From Leptospiraceae bacterium (GTDB lineage Bacteria > Spirochaetota > Leptospiria > Leptospirales > Leptonemataceae): a stretch of DNA of 7,312 nucleotides. The position numbers and the translations under genes are program-made. Every line of letters starts with the position of its first letter. Position 1 is the first letter of the stretch. The DNA lies in the NCBI GenBank assembly GCA_020440935.1, contig JAGRNC010000119.1, forward strand, positions 1-7,312, read 5' to 3'. Shown one piece after another: positions 1 to 6,712 of the stretch. A model generated the notes under the pieces. The model was not told the origin of the DNA. It did no database searches and saw nothing but the letters and a program-made list of their open reading frames with translations.

Positions 1-599
1 ACGATGGAACCATTCGAAAGTGGTTGCACAAGTTGTGCCGTGGATATCTTACCATGGGGCAAAAATACAATGACCGGCACATCGGCAGCCGCTGCATAGG
101 CTGCCAGTGCGGCCGAGGTATCGCCGGTGGAAGCGCAGGCAACCGCGCGAATACCCAGACCTTTTGCGCGAAGCGAAACGACATGACTTACCAGCACAGT
201 CATTCCAAGATCCTTAAAAGAACCTGTATGCGATACGCCGCATTGCTTCACCTGCAGCGAAGAAACGCCCCAGTGTCGAGCCAGACGAGGTAGTTCGATT
301 AGCGGAGTGGCGCCTTCGCCCAAAGATACCACGTGGCTGGAATCAATTTCCGGAAGAACCCATTCTTTCTTTCCCCATACTCCGGATGAATACGGATACG
401 TTGGATGACCAAAGCGCGAAGCAAAGCCATCTTTCCATTCCTGGGCGGGTACCTGCTTGAGCGCTTCCAGATCGTGCACTACGTCGACCAGACCGTCGCA
501 TTTCTTGCATCGGTATAGAACCTGGTGCAAATCGTACGTCGTATTACATTCGATGCATTGCAGATGCGCTTTGAATGGCCGGGGTCCCCGAATCTCCAT
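1..599 (-). CDS. thrC: Threonine synthase, N-terminal 199 residues (cut by left edge)
   Basis: Threonine synthase is a cytoplasmic PLP enzyme that converts O-phosphohomoserine to threonine and phosphate, the last step of threonine synthesis. My translation from ATG 599 starts MEIRGPRPFKAHLQCIECN. It has a zinc-ribbon-like CxxC pair (C15/C18 and C31/C34), as in the form of the enzyme with an N-terminal zinc finger. LGEGATPLIEL follows at about 93-103, then GSFKDLG with the presumed Schiff-base lysine K129. The STGDTSAALAAYAAAA segment is the usual glycine/threonine-rich PLP-phosphate region, followed by FLPHGKISTAQLVQP. Family members are roughly 350-450 residues, so about half is missing beyond base 1. 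The ATG is 22 bases after the stop of the membrane-protein gene; a GGA at 615-617 is a weak, distant ribosome site. The frame stays open a little further upstream but offers no better ATG. It is probably the last visible gene of the operon starting near 6450. The identity is firm; the exact start is less so. Confidence 0.93.
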   Translation of the reverse strand, partial: MEIRGPRPFKAHLQCIECNTTYDLHQVLYRCKKCDGLVDVVHDLEALKQVPAQEWKDGFASRFGHPTYPYSSGVWGKKEWVLPEIDSSHVVSLGEGATPLIELPRLARHWGVSSLQVKQCGVSHTGSFKDLGMTVLVSHVVSLRAKGLGIRAVACASTGDTSAALAAYAAAADVPVIVFLPHGKISTAQLVQPLSNGSI

Positions 600-621
600 G
601 GTTGTCAGAAAAATTCCAGTT

Positions 622-1272
622 TCAGGATGCGGAAGCGTTTTCCTCTTCTACCTTCAGGCGGCTAAAAGAGAACACTCCCTTCTTGTTTCTGGATTTGGAA
701 TCGAGTCCTGGAAATACTCTTTTTAGCTCCAGCACAAATTTCATCTTTTCCTCGCCCATTCGGTTCATTACAAAGCGCGTGGAAAGTTCGAATTCAATGT
801 ATTGCACCGGGCGACCGTCCCTTACCAGAGCCACGACGCGAAAGCTCGCTGGATGCCCGATCAGTTCCCGGCTCTCAAATACTTCCCGACCTTTGAGGTT
901 TTCCAGGTGTCGCGCATGGGGCGGGCGAAAGAATACCGGTCCTCCGGAGTCGACAGTAATCTGGTATTCTTCTAAATCCCTTTCCTTCAAAAAAGTCAGT
1001 TTCAGATGGTCTTCGCGGATTCCCACCATCCGCGTGGCAATCTGCCCGTCCACCTGGCCGATCACCACTTCCCTCTTTCTTTCTTTATGGTCGATGATTA
1101 CATCGTAGGTAAACCCGGCCCGAGGTGGTGGGGCATTGCGGTCCTGCATTGTTTCCAGAACCGGGGCAATTATGAAGCGAAAGAATGCGTAAAGCAGGAA
1201 AAGGGCCGATGAGATGGTCAGTATCCAGATGACCCAGTCCACCATGGGAGGAATTACAATGGCCGGCGCCAT
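622..1272 (-). CDS. Single-pass inner-membrane protein of unknown function (216 aa)
   Basis: I do not recognise the family. The ATG at 1272 lies one base after the stop of the lipoprotein gene (TAATATG), a spacing typical of translational coupling. The frame extends upstream to 1410, but that would overlap the lipoprotein gene by over 130 bases with low-complexity residues, so I chose 1272. Residues about 11-39 form one long hydrophobic helix (VDWVIWILTISSALFLLYAFF and onwards). Arg and Lys are absent before it and frequent after it (R32, R45, R51, then KERKRE), which predicts the remaining 175 or so residues are cytoplasmic. That part looks like mixed beta-strand and short helix, including DSGGPVFFRPP and VQYIEFELSTRF. 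It has no catalytic signature I can name. The RxxxR and D/NxSxxG motifs of PilZ domains are not clearly present, so I do not call it PilZ. The tail (KVEEENASAS) is polar. Its position suggests it works with the adjacent lipoprotein at the envelope. Confidence 0.8.
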   Translation of the reverse strand: MAPAIVIPPMVDWVIWILTISSALFLLYAFFRFIIAPVLETMQDRNAPPPRAGFTYDVIIDHKERKREVVIGQVDGQIATRMVGIREDHLKLTFLKERDLEEYQITVDSGGPVFFRPPHARHLENLKGREVFESRELIGHPASFRVVALVRDGRPVQYIEFELSTRFVMNRMGEEKMKFVLELKRVFPGLDSKSRNKKGVFSFSRLKVEEENASAS

Positions 1273-1273
1273 A

Positions 1274-1834
1274 TTAGATCTTCTGTTCTTTGATAAATTC
1301 CATGGCCTTTCGTTTGGCTTCTTCGGGACTGAGGCTGGGGTCCCGATTGATGCGCCATTGGTAGCGCACCTTGAATTCCCGGGGCTGCACAATGCCAGCC
1401 TTGAAGCCAAATTTGTATCTCAGCAAGTCGTCCCGAAACATGATGCTTGCCTGCCAGGCCCGGGGAGACTTTCCGCCCTCGTAGTCCACATTTTCAATCA
1501 ATCCGGTCTGAGGATTCAGTTTTACTCGGAGTAACCCTTCATGATTGGAATCCATGAAGTTCCATTTCTGGTTGTATTCCTTGAATAACTTGTGGCTCAA
1601 TTCCTGGGCTTTGGGATCTGGCTTGGCGTAGATTAGATCGTTTGCCGAAACCTGACGCAGAATGTATTCGTCTTCGGTGATCAGGATTCGAAATACTTCG
1701 TCTTCCACCGGTTTTTCCTGGAAGAATGGATCGTCCTGGGCGGTGGGCGCCTGGGTCGTTGTGGTGAATAGGTGGCAGGCGCTGGCGCTCAAGGCCAGTA
1801 AACAAATAAAGTACAGGATGGCAGATCTACGCAT
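1274..1834 (-). CDS. Putative lipoprotein with a TonB-C/AgmX-like C-terminal region (186 aa)
   Basis: From ATG 1834 the protein begins MRRSAILYFICLLALSASAC: two arginines, a hydrophobic core, then a lipobox-like SASAC with C20 as the predicted lipidated residue. Ala at -3 is looser than in proteobacteria but acceptable by spirochaete lipobox rules. A Thr/Gln-rich tether (residues 22-33) follows. A GGGGA ribosome site at 1841-1845, six bases before this ATG, supports the start. The frame continues up to a TTG at 1885 that overlaps the previous stop as TTGA, but that start would put 17 polar residues before the signal peptide. The C-terminal half (LLRVKLNPQTGLIENVDY, a Trp-containing stretch, then REFKVRYQWRI) has the order of basic strand, 'dG-V' turn, helix and final strands seen in TonB C-terminal or AgmX/PglI-type domains. 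That resemblance is by eye only. It is likely exported to the periplasm or outer membrane and paired with the membrane protein one base downstream. Confidence 0.82.
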   Translation of the reverse strand: MRRSAILYFICLLALSASACHLFTTTTQAPTAQDDPFFQEKPVEDEVFRILITEDEYILRQVSANDLIYAKPDPKAQELSHKLFKEYNQKWNFMDSNHEGLLRVKLNPQTGLIENVDYEGGKSPRAWQASIMFRDDLLRYKFGFKAGIVQPREFKVRYQWRINRDPSLSPEEAKRKAMEFIKEQKI

Positions 1835-1881
1835 CAAGGGTCCCCAGTTTTTCTCCACAATTACAGACGATAGCATGGAAG

Positions 1882-4497
1882 TCAAGGATCGAGATAGGCG
1901 AGCATTTTTTCTGCTTCTTCGGCATCGTCCGGTGCAGTCACCGATTGAAAGGAGTACTGCACATCCACCGGAGAATGGGAAAGCAGGTTCAGTCGTTTGA
2001 ACTCCGCCTGAATCTTCCGAACAAATATGTCCGCCTCCTGGCTGTTTCGGCCGGGAAGAATCAGTGCGAATCGACCCTGCCCCACGCGTGCCAGAAAATC
2101 AGAATCGAATAGCAATCCACCAATGGACCTGGATAGATCCAGCAGAAAGGCGGTGACGCTTTCGGGTTCGTTCAGCGAGAGTAGCCGCTTCAGATTCTTT
2201 ACGCGTACTTCAACAAGCGAAACGGGAGTCTGGAACTCGGCGGCCCGGTTCAGCTCTTTTTTGAGACGGTCCACTACCGGACTGAATGGATCCCGGAAGA
2301 GGGTTTCCCGTTCGCCGAGTATAATACAGTTGGCAAATACAGGCGCAAAGAACTCGGCAGTGGCCAGCGCCAGTTCACGATCAAATTCGGTCCAGGGCTT
2401 TTCGGTTCGATGAATGGTAATGAATCCCACGAGCCAGTTTAGATTGATCAATGGAACAATCCAATAATGTTGCATTAGCGCAAGATCGTCGTTCGAATAG
2501 GAACTGGTAATCTCATGATTCTGCCGAAACCCTGCAAAATCGTAGAGCCTGGTCAGATTGGAGACAGTACCTACCAGTTCGGAGCTCACAGATAACCTGA
2601 ACTTCTCCAGCGATTCCGGGCTAATCTCATTGCCTGCAAAGATTCGATATTGCTGCTCGGCCACATTCAAGAGAATGAGCGATGCGCTTCTAACTCCGAA
2701 GTCCTGCTTCAAGTGCGAAAGCAATACATCATACAAGTCATCCAGGTTCTTGACCTGACCGGCTTCGCGACTGGCGCTCAGAATTCTCTGATAGATATCC
2801 AGCCTTCGAGCATTCTCATCGCTCTTTTCTTCTCTTTGTAGCCGCTGGCGGATTCGCTGCAACGTTCCGGCCGACATCTCCCCCAGTAGCTTCAAATATT
2901 CGAGATCATCCAGGGAGTAATCCACTCCCTCCATATTTGCCCCGATGATAAGAATGCCTTCCAGCTGACCCGGATGCCCAATGGGCGCAACGACCTGCGC
3001 ATCCAGAGCGCCCAATATCTCTTCTTCCATGGCGCTCAGGGCCACCGTCGGTTTTCTGAATTCCTGTGCGTAGTGGATCTCCGATCGCGAAAGCAATCGA
3101 TCGTAGATTTCATCGCCGGGTTTGAGAGCCCAGTGTTCTTTTTCGATGATTCCAATGGCAGTGGCCGGATAGAAAATCTGACCGGCGCCGCCATTATGGG
3201 GAGCAAATAATATGACTTTTGATGCTCCCAGCTGACCAAGAATGGCATAGCCCAGCGACTCCCAGAAATCCTCCAGCTCGTTGGTATCCTGCAGCTCGCG
3301 GAGCAAATCGAAGAGTGCCATGTAGTGGTCGATTTTTCGCTGACTGGCAATGTGCGCTTCGGCTGGAAGCGTCGTCATTGGATGCGTGTCTTCGTACAGG
3401 AAGCTTTCATCGCGGCTGGTGGGTGGCGCATCTATGGACTGAATCGAGTGCGCCTCCTGTTCCGCTTCTTCCAGGGCTTCCTCTTCCCAGCGTCCAAACG
3501 GATCGTTGTCTACCACGGTTTCTTCGGTCGGCCTGGCCGGATCTTCGCTATCTTCAGGCTCTCGGTATGTAAGGTCCAGATCGGGAAATTCATCGGAGCC
3601 GGATTCTGTGTCCGGTTCGGTAGCCAGCGGATGCTCGGCTCCCGCATCGCTTTCATGCAGTTCGGACTGATCTACATCGGAGAAATCCGAGTCAAAAGTA
3701 AAATCGTCTGCATCTTTGTCGGCTTCGGAGTCAGCGCTTGCTTCTGCGGATTCGAAGGATTGATCCGAATACGAGAATGCATCGTCGTCGGGCAGATGAA
3801 AATCCCCTGCTCCGGATTCGTAATCCTGCATGGCTTCCGAAGAAATCTCGGGCTCGGTCGAATCGAGGGCAAACTCATCCTCCCGATCCAGCGCCTGCCG
3901 AGCAATGGTATCGAATTCATCTTCGGGTAGGAAATCAGCGGAACTGGCCAGGTCCCGGTTGGTGTCAAAATCGTCGGCAAATCCCTGTGTGCCAGAGGGC
4001 TCGCCGTGCTTCGCAGTCTCTGTGTCTGGCTGCCGGCGAAACTCCTCTCCAGCCGATGTGGATGATTTGCCTTCCCCGGATACAGGAGCAGCCGGTCTCG
4101 TTTGCGATGCGAACTGTTCTGCGGATTCGGGTGCCCTGGATGCGCTTCCTTCGCGCATTTGTTTGGCGCGTTGGAACAGTCCACGCATCCCCTCGCGCAT
4201 GGAACGCGCGCGGGCCAGTAATCCTTTTCCTTCGTTGGGCTGCGATGCCTGTGTCTCTTTGTCCGGGGAATTCTGTCGGGCCGATTCGGCTCGTTTCAAC
4301 AATCCTGAAGGATGTGATTCGCTGGACTGTGGGGTTGCGGGTGCGCCTGTTCTGTTTCCGCCGTATTCGCTGGATGCCGGTTGTTCAAAGGTCGCGGCCT
4401 CATCCAGCAGCGACTCTTCGGCTTCTTTCAGGGAATTGGCGCGCTCCATCAGCCCGCCCGTTTGTTTCAATTTTGAAGCTTTGTCCAGTAGCCCCAT
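1882..4497 (-). CDS. Large GAF-GAF-degenerate GGDEF protein with GLLxRA repeats (871 aa)
   Basis: No signal peptide or membrane helix is visible, so it is probably cytoplasmic. Layout: residues 1-116 carry repeated GLLxRA helices; about 120-375 is a low-complexity acidic linker; about 386-545 is a GAF-like domain (ending in VVAPIGHPGQLEGILIIGAN then LLGEMSAGTLQRI); about 545-575 is a charged, coiled-coil-prone connector; about 565-722 is a second GAF-like domain (LNWLVGFITIH, then FDRELALATAEFFAPVFANCI); about 731-868 is a GGDEF-fold domain starting RDPFSPVVDRLKKELNRA. The signature site reads RVGQGRFALILPG (804-816), so GGDEF has become GQGRF. The metal-binding and catalytic acidic residues are gone, and no RxxD inhibitory site precedes it. 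GAF domains commonly bind small ligands or form dimers, and inactive GGDEF domains often act as regulatory modules; here this is inference. The ATG lies three bases after the 649-residue gene's stop, and starting at MGLLDKA makes the first repeat complete. Residues 190-199 (LPEDEFDTIA) match the neighbour's repeat motif. Confidence 0.88.
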   Translation of the reverse strand: MGLLDKASKLKQTGGLMERANSLKEAEESLLDEAATFEQPASSEYGGNRTGAPATPQSSESHPSGLLKRAESARQNSPDKETQASQPNEGKGLLARARSMREGMRGLFQRAKQMREGSASRAPESAEQFASQTRPAAPVSGEGKSSTSAGEEFRRQPDTETAKHGEPSGTQGFADDFDTNRDLASSADFLPEDEFDTIARQALDREDEFALDSTEPEISSEAMQDYESGAGDFHLPDDDAFSYSDQSFESAEASADSEADKDADDFTFDSDFSDVDQSELHESDAGAEHPLATEPDTESGSDEFPDLDLTYREPEDSEDPARPTEETVVDNDPFGRWEEEALEEAEQEAHSIQSIDAPPTSRDESFLYEDTHPMTTLPAEAHIASQRKIDHYMALFDLLRELQDTNELEDFWESLGYAILGQLGASKVILFAPHNGGAGQIFYPATAIGIIEKEHWALKPGDEIYDRLLSRSEIHYAQEFRKPTVALSAMEEEILGALDAQVVAPIGHPGQLEGILIIGANMEGVDYSLDDLEYLKLLGEMSAGTLQRIRQRLQREEKSDENARRLDIYQRILSASREAGQVKNLDDLYDVLLSHLKQDFGVRSASLILLNVAEQQYRIFAGNEISPESLEKFRLSVSSELVGTVSNLTRLYDFAGFRQNHEITSSYSNDDLALMQHYWIVPLINLNWLVGFITIHRTEKPWTEFDRELALATAEFFAPVFANCIILGERETLFRDPFSPVVDRLKKELNRAAEFQTPVSLVEVRVKNLKRLLSLNEPESVTAFLLDLSRSIGGLLFDSDFLARVGQGRFALILPGRNSQEADIFVRKIQAEFKRLNLLSHSPVDVQYSFQSVTAPDDAEEAEKMLAYLDP
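4150..4497 (-). repeat. GLLxRA protein repeats at the N-terminus of the GAF protein
   Basis: Within residues 1-116, five copies of a short helix-forming unit can be read: GLLDKASKL (2-10), GLMERANSL (15-23), GLLKRAESA (65-73), GLLARARSM (92-100) and GLFQRAKQM (106-114). A weaker sixth is SLLDEAATF (29-37). The pattern is Gly, Leu, Leu/Met/Phe, any, Arg/Lys, Ala, two variable positions, then Leu/Met, often followed by Lys or Arg and Glu. Copies come in near-tandem pairs separated by Ser/Pro/Gln-rich spacers. Each would make a short amphipathic basic helix, so membrane-surface or partner binding is possible; that function is inference. The copies differ enough at the DNA level to be diverged protein repeats, not recent duplications. 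Confidence 0.75.
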
Positions 4498-4500
4498 CGA

Positions 4501-6450
4501 TCATTGTATCCCAAGATCCTGCATTACCTTTTTGTAGAGATCAAAATACTCGGATCGGCTGAATTCGCGCACGGTATCTTCGGGTAGCTGGTCGAACAAT
4601 CGATCCAGGTAGGAGATCATCTTTTTCAGTTCGTCCTTGTTTACACCTTCGGAAGCAGAAATGGCCTCCGCCATGGATTCCTGCCGCTGATCTCTTACAA
4701 TGTCTTCTTCGGGTTCGTCGATGACGATGGCATTTCGCTCGCGCTCCTGCTCGTGCAGAACGGCCTGCTCATCGGGAGCGCCCGAATCGATGCCCACTTC
4801 ATCAATGGCTTCTTCGCTAACATCTTCGAGGATGTTGTCTAACTCGGAAGCGGAAAGAGCGATGGTTTCATCTTCATCGTCATCCAGTATGGACGGAGGG
4901 GCTGCAATTTCATCGGAATCGTCCAGAGCCCCAAAATCTGATTCGCCTTCGGAATCAAATCCGGAATGGTCTACAGCGTCAAAGTCAGAATCGGCGGATC
5001 CAAAATCGCTGGCGCCCATGGCATCGGAATCGGGCTCATCGAAAGCCATTGCCTCGGCCGATTCTGCGAGATCATCTTCGGACTCTTCGCGATCGGATAC
5101 GATGTTTCCCAGTTCCTCGGGAGTCAATGTAATGGACTCGTCTTCCTCCGAATCCAGCACCGATAGAGGTGGAGCGGCAAATTCTTCTTCGGAGAAATCC
5201 TCTCCTTCCAGAACTGCCTGGCTCAGCTCATCGTCACTAATGTCCAGGTCATCGTCTTTTAGTTCAATGGGTTCAGAATCGTCGCCGGATAGAGCAAAAG
5301 GATCGCCCTGAGACTCATCGCTGGATTCAAGCTCGTCTTCAAAGACCGGAAAATCTGTATCTTCTACAGCCGAGGAGAATTCATCCCCGGATTTCATCAT
5401 TAGTTCATCGTCCGAATCGGAAGAGCCACCTATGGCCACATCAAAATCGTCTTCTTCAATGGCGCCCAGATCGTCTTCGGGCATCGTCTCCATCTCGGAG
5501 CGAGCTCGGCCTTCTTCTTCGGGCAGAAGTCCTTCGGCAAACTGCGGATCGCCGTCTTCCACATCCTCCAGGATGTTGCCCAGCTCGTCTTCGCTTAGCG
5601 CCACCGGACCTTCATCTTCCAGATCCATGGGAAGACCTTCGTCCGAGTCGGAATCCTCTATGGAAATCTCGCCGAAATCGGATTCAGAATCCATAGAATC
5701 CAGGCTTCCGAAATCGTCAGATTCATTTGTAGATAGATGCGAATCAAAATCGGAGTTCTCCTCGGAGAAATCATCGCCTAGCGAACTGCTGCCCAGATCG
5801 TCCAGATCCGATTGATCAACGCCCTCCAGAGAATCCGAATCTCCGAAGTCGGAGCTATCGGAGAATCCCATGGAATCTTCCATGCCAGATTGCATCGATT
5901 CGGATGCATCATCGCTAAGCTGAAAATCATCGGTAGCGTCGCTGGCATCGGGCTGAAACTCGGTCATTTCTTCGTCGGTATCGGTAGCCAGTATCCGATC
6001 CAATTCGTCTTCGCTCAGAGCCACCGGACCTTCGTCCTCTTCCATCAACGGAGGAAGCGGAATGTCATCATCCATATCCATGGATGCATCGGATTCGGCA
6101 GCTCCGCTGAGATCATCCAGACCGGAGGTAGAATCGAATTCCTCGCCTTCCAGCGATGCACTACTCTCCCACTCCGAATCATCCGACTCCGAGTCGAATG
6201 TCTCTTCCATTGCAGAATCCTGGGGAAGATCATAATCGGCGGTAGCCACAGCATCGCCGGAAACATCGGAGAATGGATCTCCCTCAGACTCGGCGGAAAA
6301 ATCTAAGTCGCCGAAAGCGCTATCCAGGTCTTCTCCCTCGGACTGGAGTTCCAGATCGCCCAGATCTGCCGAATCCTGAAATTCCAGATCGTCCAGATCG
6401 AAGTCCGGGGCTTCGGCCAAATCCGAAGAGTTTTTCTTTTTTTCGTCCAT
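4501..6450 (-). CDS. Highly acidic, repeat-bearing, probably disordered protein with a C-terminal helical module (649 aa)
   Basis: I cannot assign a named family. It starts MDEKKKNSSDLAEAPD at ATG 6450, the first ATG in the frame; the upstream ribosome site is weak. Residues 1 to about 560 are dominated by Asp, Glu and Ser with almost no Lys, Arg or Cys, which predicts an extended, very acidic, soluble chain. Spaced along it are copies of a motif like LSEDELDNIL, several preceded by a Pro-Pro pair and an EDE triplet (see the repeat entry). Short SDFG/DSDF units recur between them. From about 602 the character changes: VNKDELKKMISYLDRLFDQL, then LPEDTVREFSRSEYFDLYKK up to residue 641, has balanced charges, aromatics and helix periodicity and looks like a real folded module. 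There is no signal peptide or membrane helix. A scaffold that displays several docking motifs is the simplest reading, but that is inference. Three bases separate its stop from the GAF gene. A run of seven A residues falls in codons 3-5. Confidence 0.85.
   Translation of the reverse strand: MDEKKKNSSDLAEAPDFDLDDLEFQDSADLGDLELQSEGEDLDSAFGDLDFSAESEGDPFSDVSGDAVATADYDLPQDSAMEETFDSESDDSEWESSASLEGEEFDSTSGLDDLSGAAESDASMDMDDDIPLPPLMEEDEGPVALSEDELDRILATDTDEEMTEFQPDASDATDDFQLSDDASESMQSGMEDSMGFSDSSDFGDSDSLEGVDQSDLDDLGSSSLGDDFSEENSDFDSHLSTNESDDFGSLDSMDSESDFGEISIEDSDSDEGLPMDLEDEGPVALSEDELGNILEDVEDGDPQFAEGLLPEEEGRARSEMETMPEDDLGAIEEDDFDVAIGGSSDSDDELMMKSGDEFSSAVEDTDFPVFEDELESSDESQGDPFALSGDDSEPIELKDDDLDISDDELSQAVLEGEDFSEEEFAAPPLSVLDSEEDESITLTPEELGNIVSDREESEDDLAESAEAMAFDEPDSDAMGASDFGSADSDFDAVDHSGFDSEGESDFGALDDSDEIAAPPSILDDDEDETIALSASELDNILEDVSEEAIDEVGIDSGAPDEQAVLHEQERERNAIVIDEPEEDIVRDQRQESMAEAISASEGVNKDELKKMISYLDRLFDQLPEDTVREFSRSEYFDLYKKVMQDLGIQ
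4813..6042 (-). repeat. Dispersed LSEDELxNIL-type peptide repeats
   Basis: Clear copies are at residues 137-160 (core VALSEDELDRIL, bases 5971-6042), 277-300 (VALSEDELGNIL, 5551-5622), 435-456 (ITLTPEELGNIV, 5083-5148) and 525-546 (IALSASELDNIL, 4813-4878). Weaker ones are at 322-334 (MPEDDLGAIEED, 5449-5487) and 401-415 (DISDDELSQAVLE, 5206-5250). The four clear copies have EDE just before the core, and three have Pro-Pro a few residues earlier. The conserved order is a small hydrophobic, Leu, Ser/Thr, two variable residues, Glu-Leu, Asp/Gly, Asn/Arg, Ile, Leu/Val. The first two copies remain similar in DNA (both contain ccaccggacctt on the plus strand); the others share protein sequence but less DNA, suggesting older duplications under selection. 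The spacing between clear copies is irregular (about 140, 158 and 90 residues). Confidence 0.8.
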
Positions 6451-6712
6451 ATCGGTATAAGGATTCCGTGGTATAGTAGATCATCGGCTACAGTGGCCCC
6501 ATTTTTGAAGAATGGAAACGCAATGGGACAAAAAAGAGCCTTTTCGAGCCTGCCTCCCGTCTCCCCATGGGACGTAGTAATTCCGGACTGCTCTCCAAAA
6601 ATCAGCACCCAAATGGACCAATGGTCCAGATATTGGGTCGGCCGCAGTAGCCGAAGACGGTCAAATCTAAGATTGGCCCGGGACGTTTGTGGAAACAATA
6701 ACCCGACTCGCG
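6451..6712 (-). other. Long untranslated leader of the 649-residue gene
   Basis: This stretch is upstream of ATG 6450 and downstream of the candidate promoter. I see no convincing gene in it: the open frames that cross it are short, lack ribosome sites, and run out of frame into the acidic gene. If the promoter at 6713-6741 is used, the mRNA leader would be about 255 bases, long enough to hold regulation. It contains a perfect inverted repeat (6614-6628), a small hairpin with arms CCATT/AATGG (6500-6515), and a palindrome CCCATGGG (6564-6571). I could match it to no known riboswitch class; in particular the conserved core of c-di-GMP riboswitches is not evident. A closer start near TACTAT (6473-6478) is possible, but it lacks a recognisable -35 element. 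Confidence 0.4.
6614..6628. promoter_or_regulatory. Perfect inverted repeat TGGACC-AAT-GGTCCA
   Basis: Two six-base arms with a three-base centre form a 15-base dyad about 165 bases upstream of ATG 6450. Its symmetry and short spacer fit a binding site for a dimeric repressor better than a stable RNA hairpin, since three bases is a tight loop. No regulator gene in the window suggests its ligand, so the role is open and chance occurrence is possible. Confidence 0.3.

Noticed and set aside
622..1272. PilZ domain in the membrane protein
   Set aside because: I cannot place the RxxxR and D/NxSxxG motifs, so the call would rest on context alone.
1273..1410. N-terminal extension of the membrane protein up to 1410
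   Set aside because: It would overlap the lipoprotein gene by over 130 bases and add low-complexity residues before the membrane helix. The ATG at 1272 is one base after the upstream stop.
1835..1885. TTG start at 1885 for the lipoprotein, overlapping the previous stop
   Set aside because: The extra 17 residues would precede a classical signal peptide; the ATG at 1834 has a GGGGA site at proper spacing.
3738..4562. Overlapping plus-strand frames of 235 and 274 codons opposite the GAF gene
   Set aside because: They lie fully antisense to a gene with recognisable domains and repeats, and their Arg/Ser/Pro-rich products show no motif.
4700..5815. Long Ser-rich plus-strand frames opposite the acidic gene
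   Set aside because: They are the antisense image of Asp/Glu/Ser codons, which rarely give stops on the opposite strand. They have low-complexity Ser composition and no ribosome sites or domain features.
6500..6515. Hairpin CCATT/AATGG as a terminator or attenuator
   Set aside because: It has only a five-base A/T-leaning stem and no T tract after it in the minus-strand RNA.
6541..6557. Repeated GAGCC near 6536-6550 as a hairpin
   Set aside because: The two copies are direct, not inverted, so they cannot pair with each other.
6303..6698. 131-codon minus-strand frame across the leader and the start of the acidic gene
   Set aside because: It runs out of frame into the 649-residue gene, has a Trp/Arg-rich shadow composition, and no ribosome site at its start.
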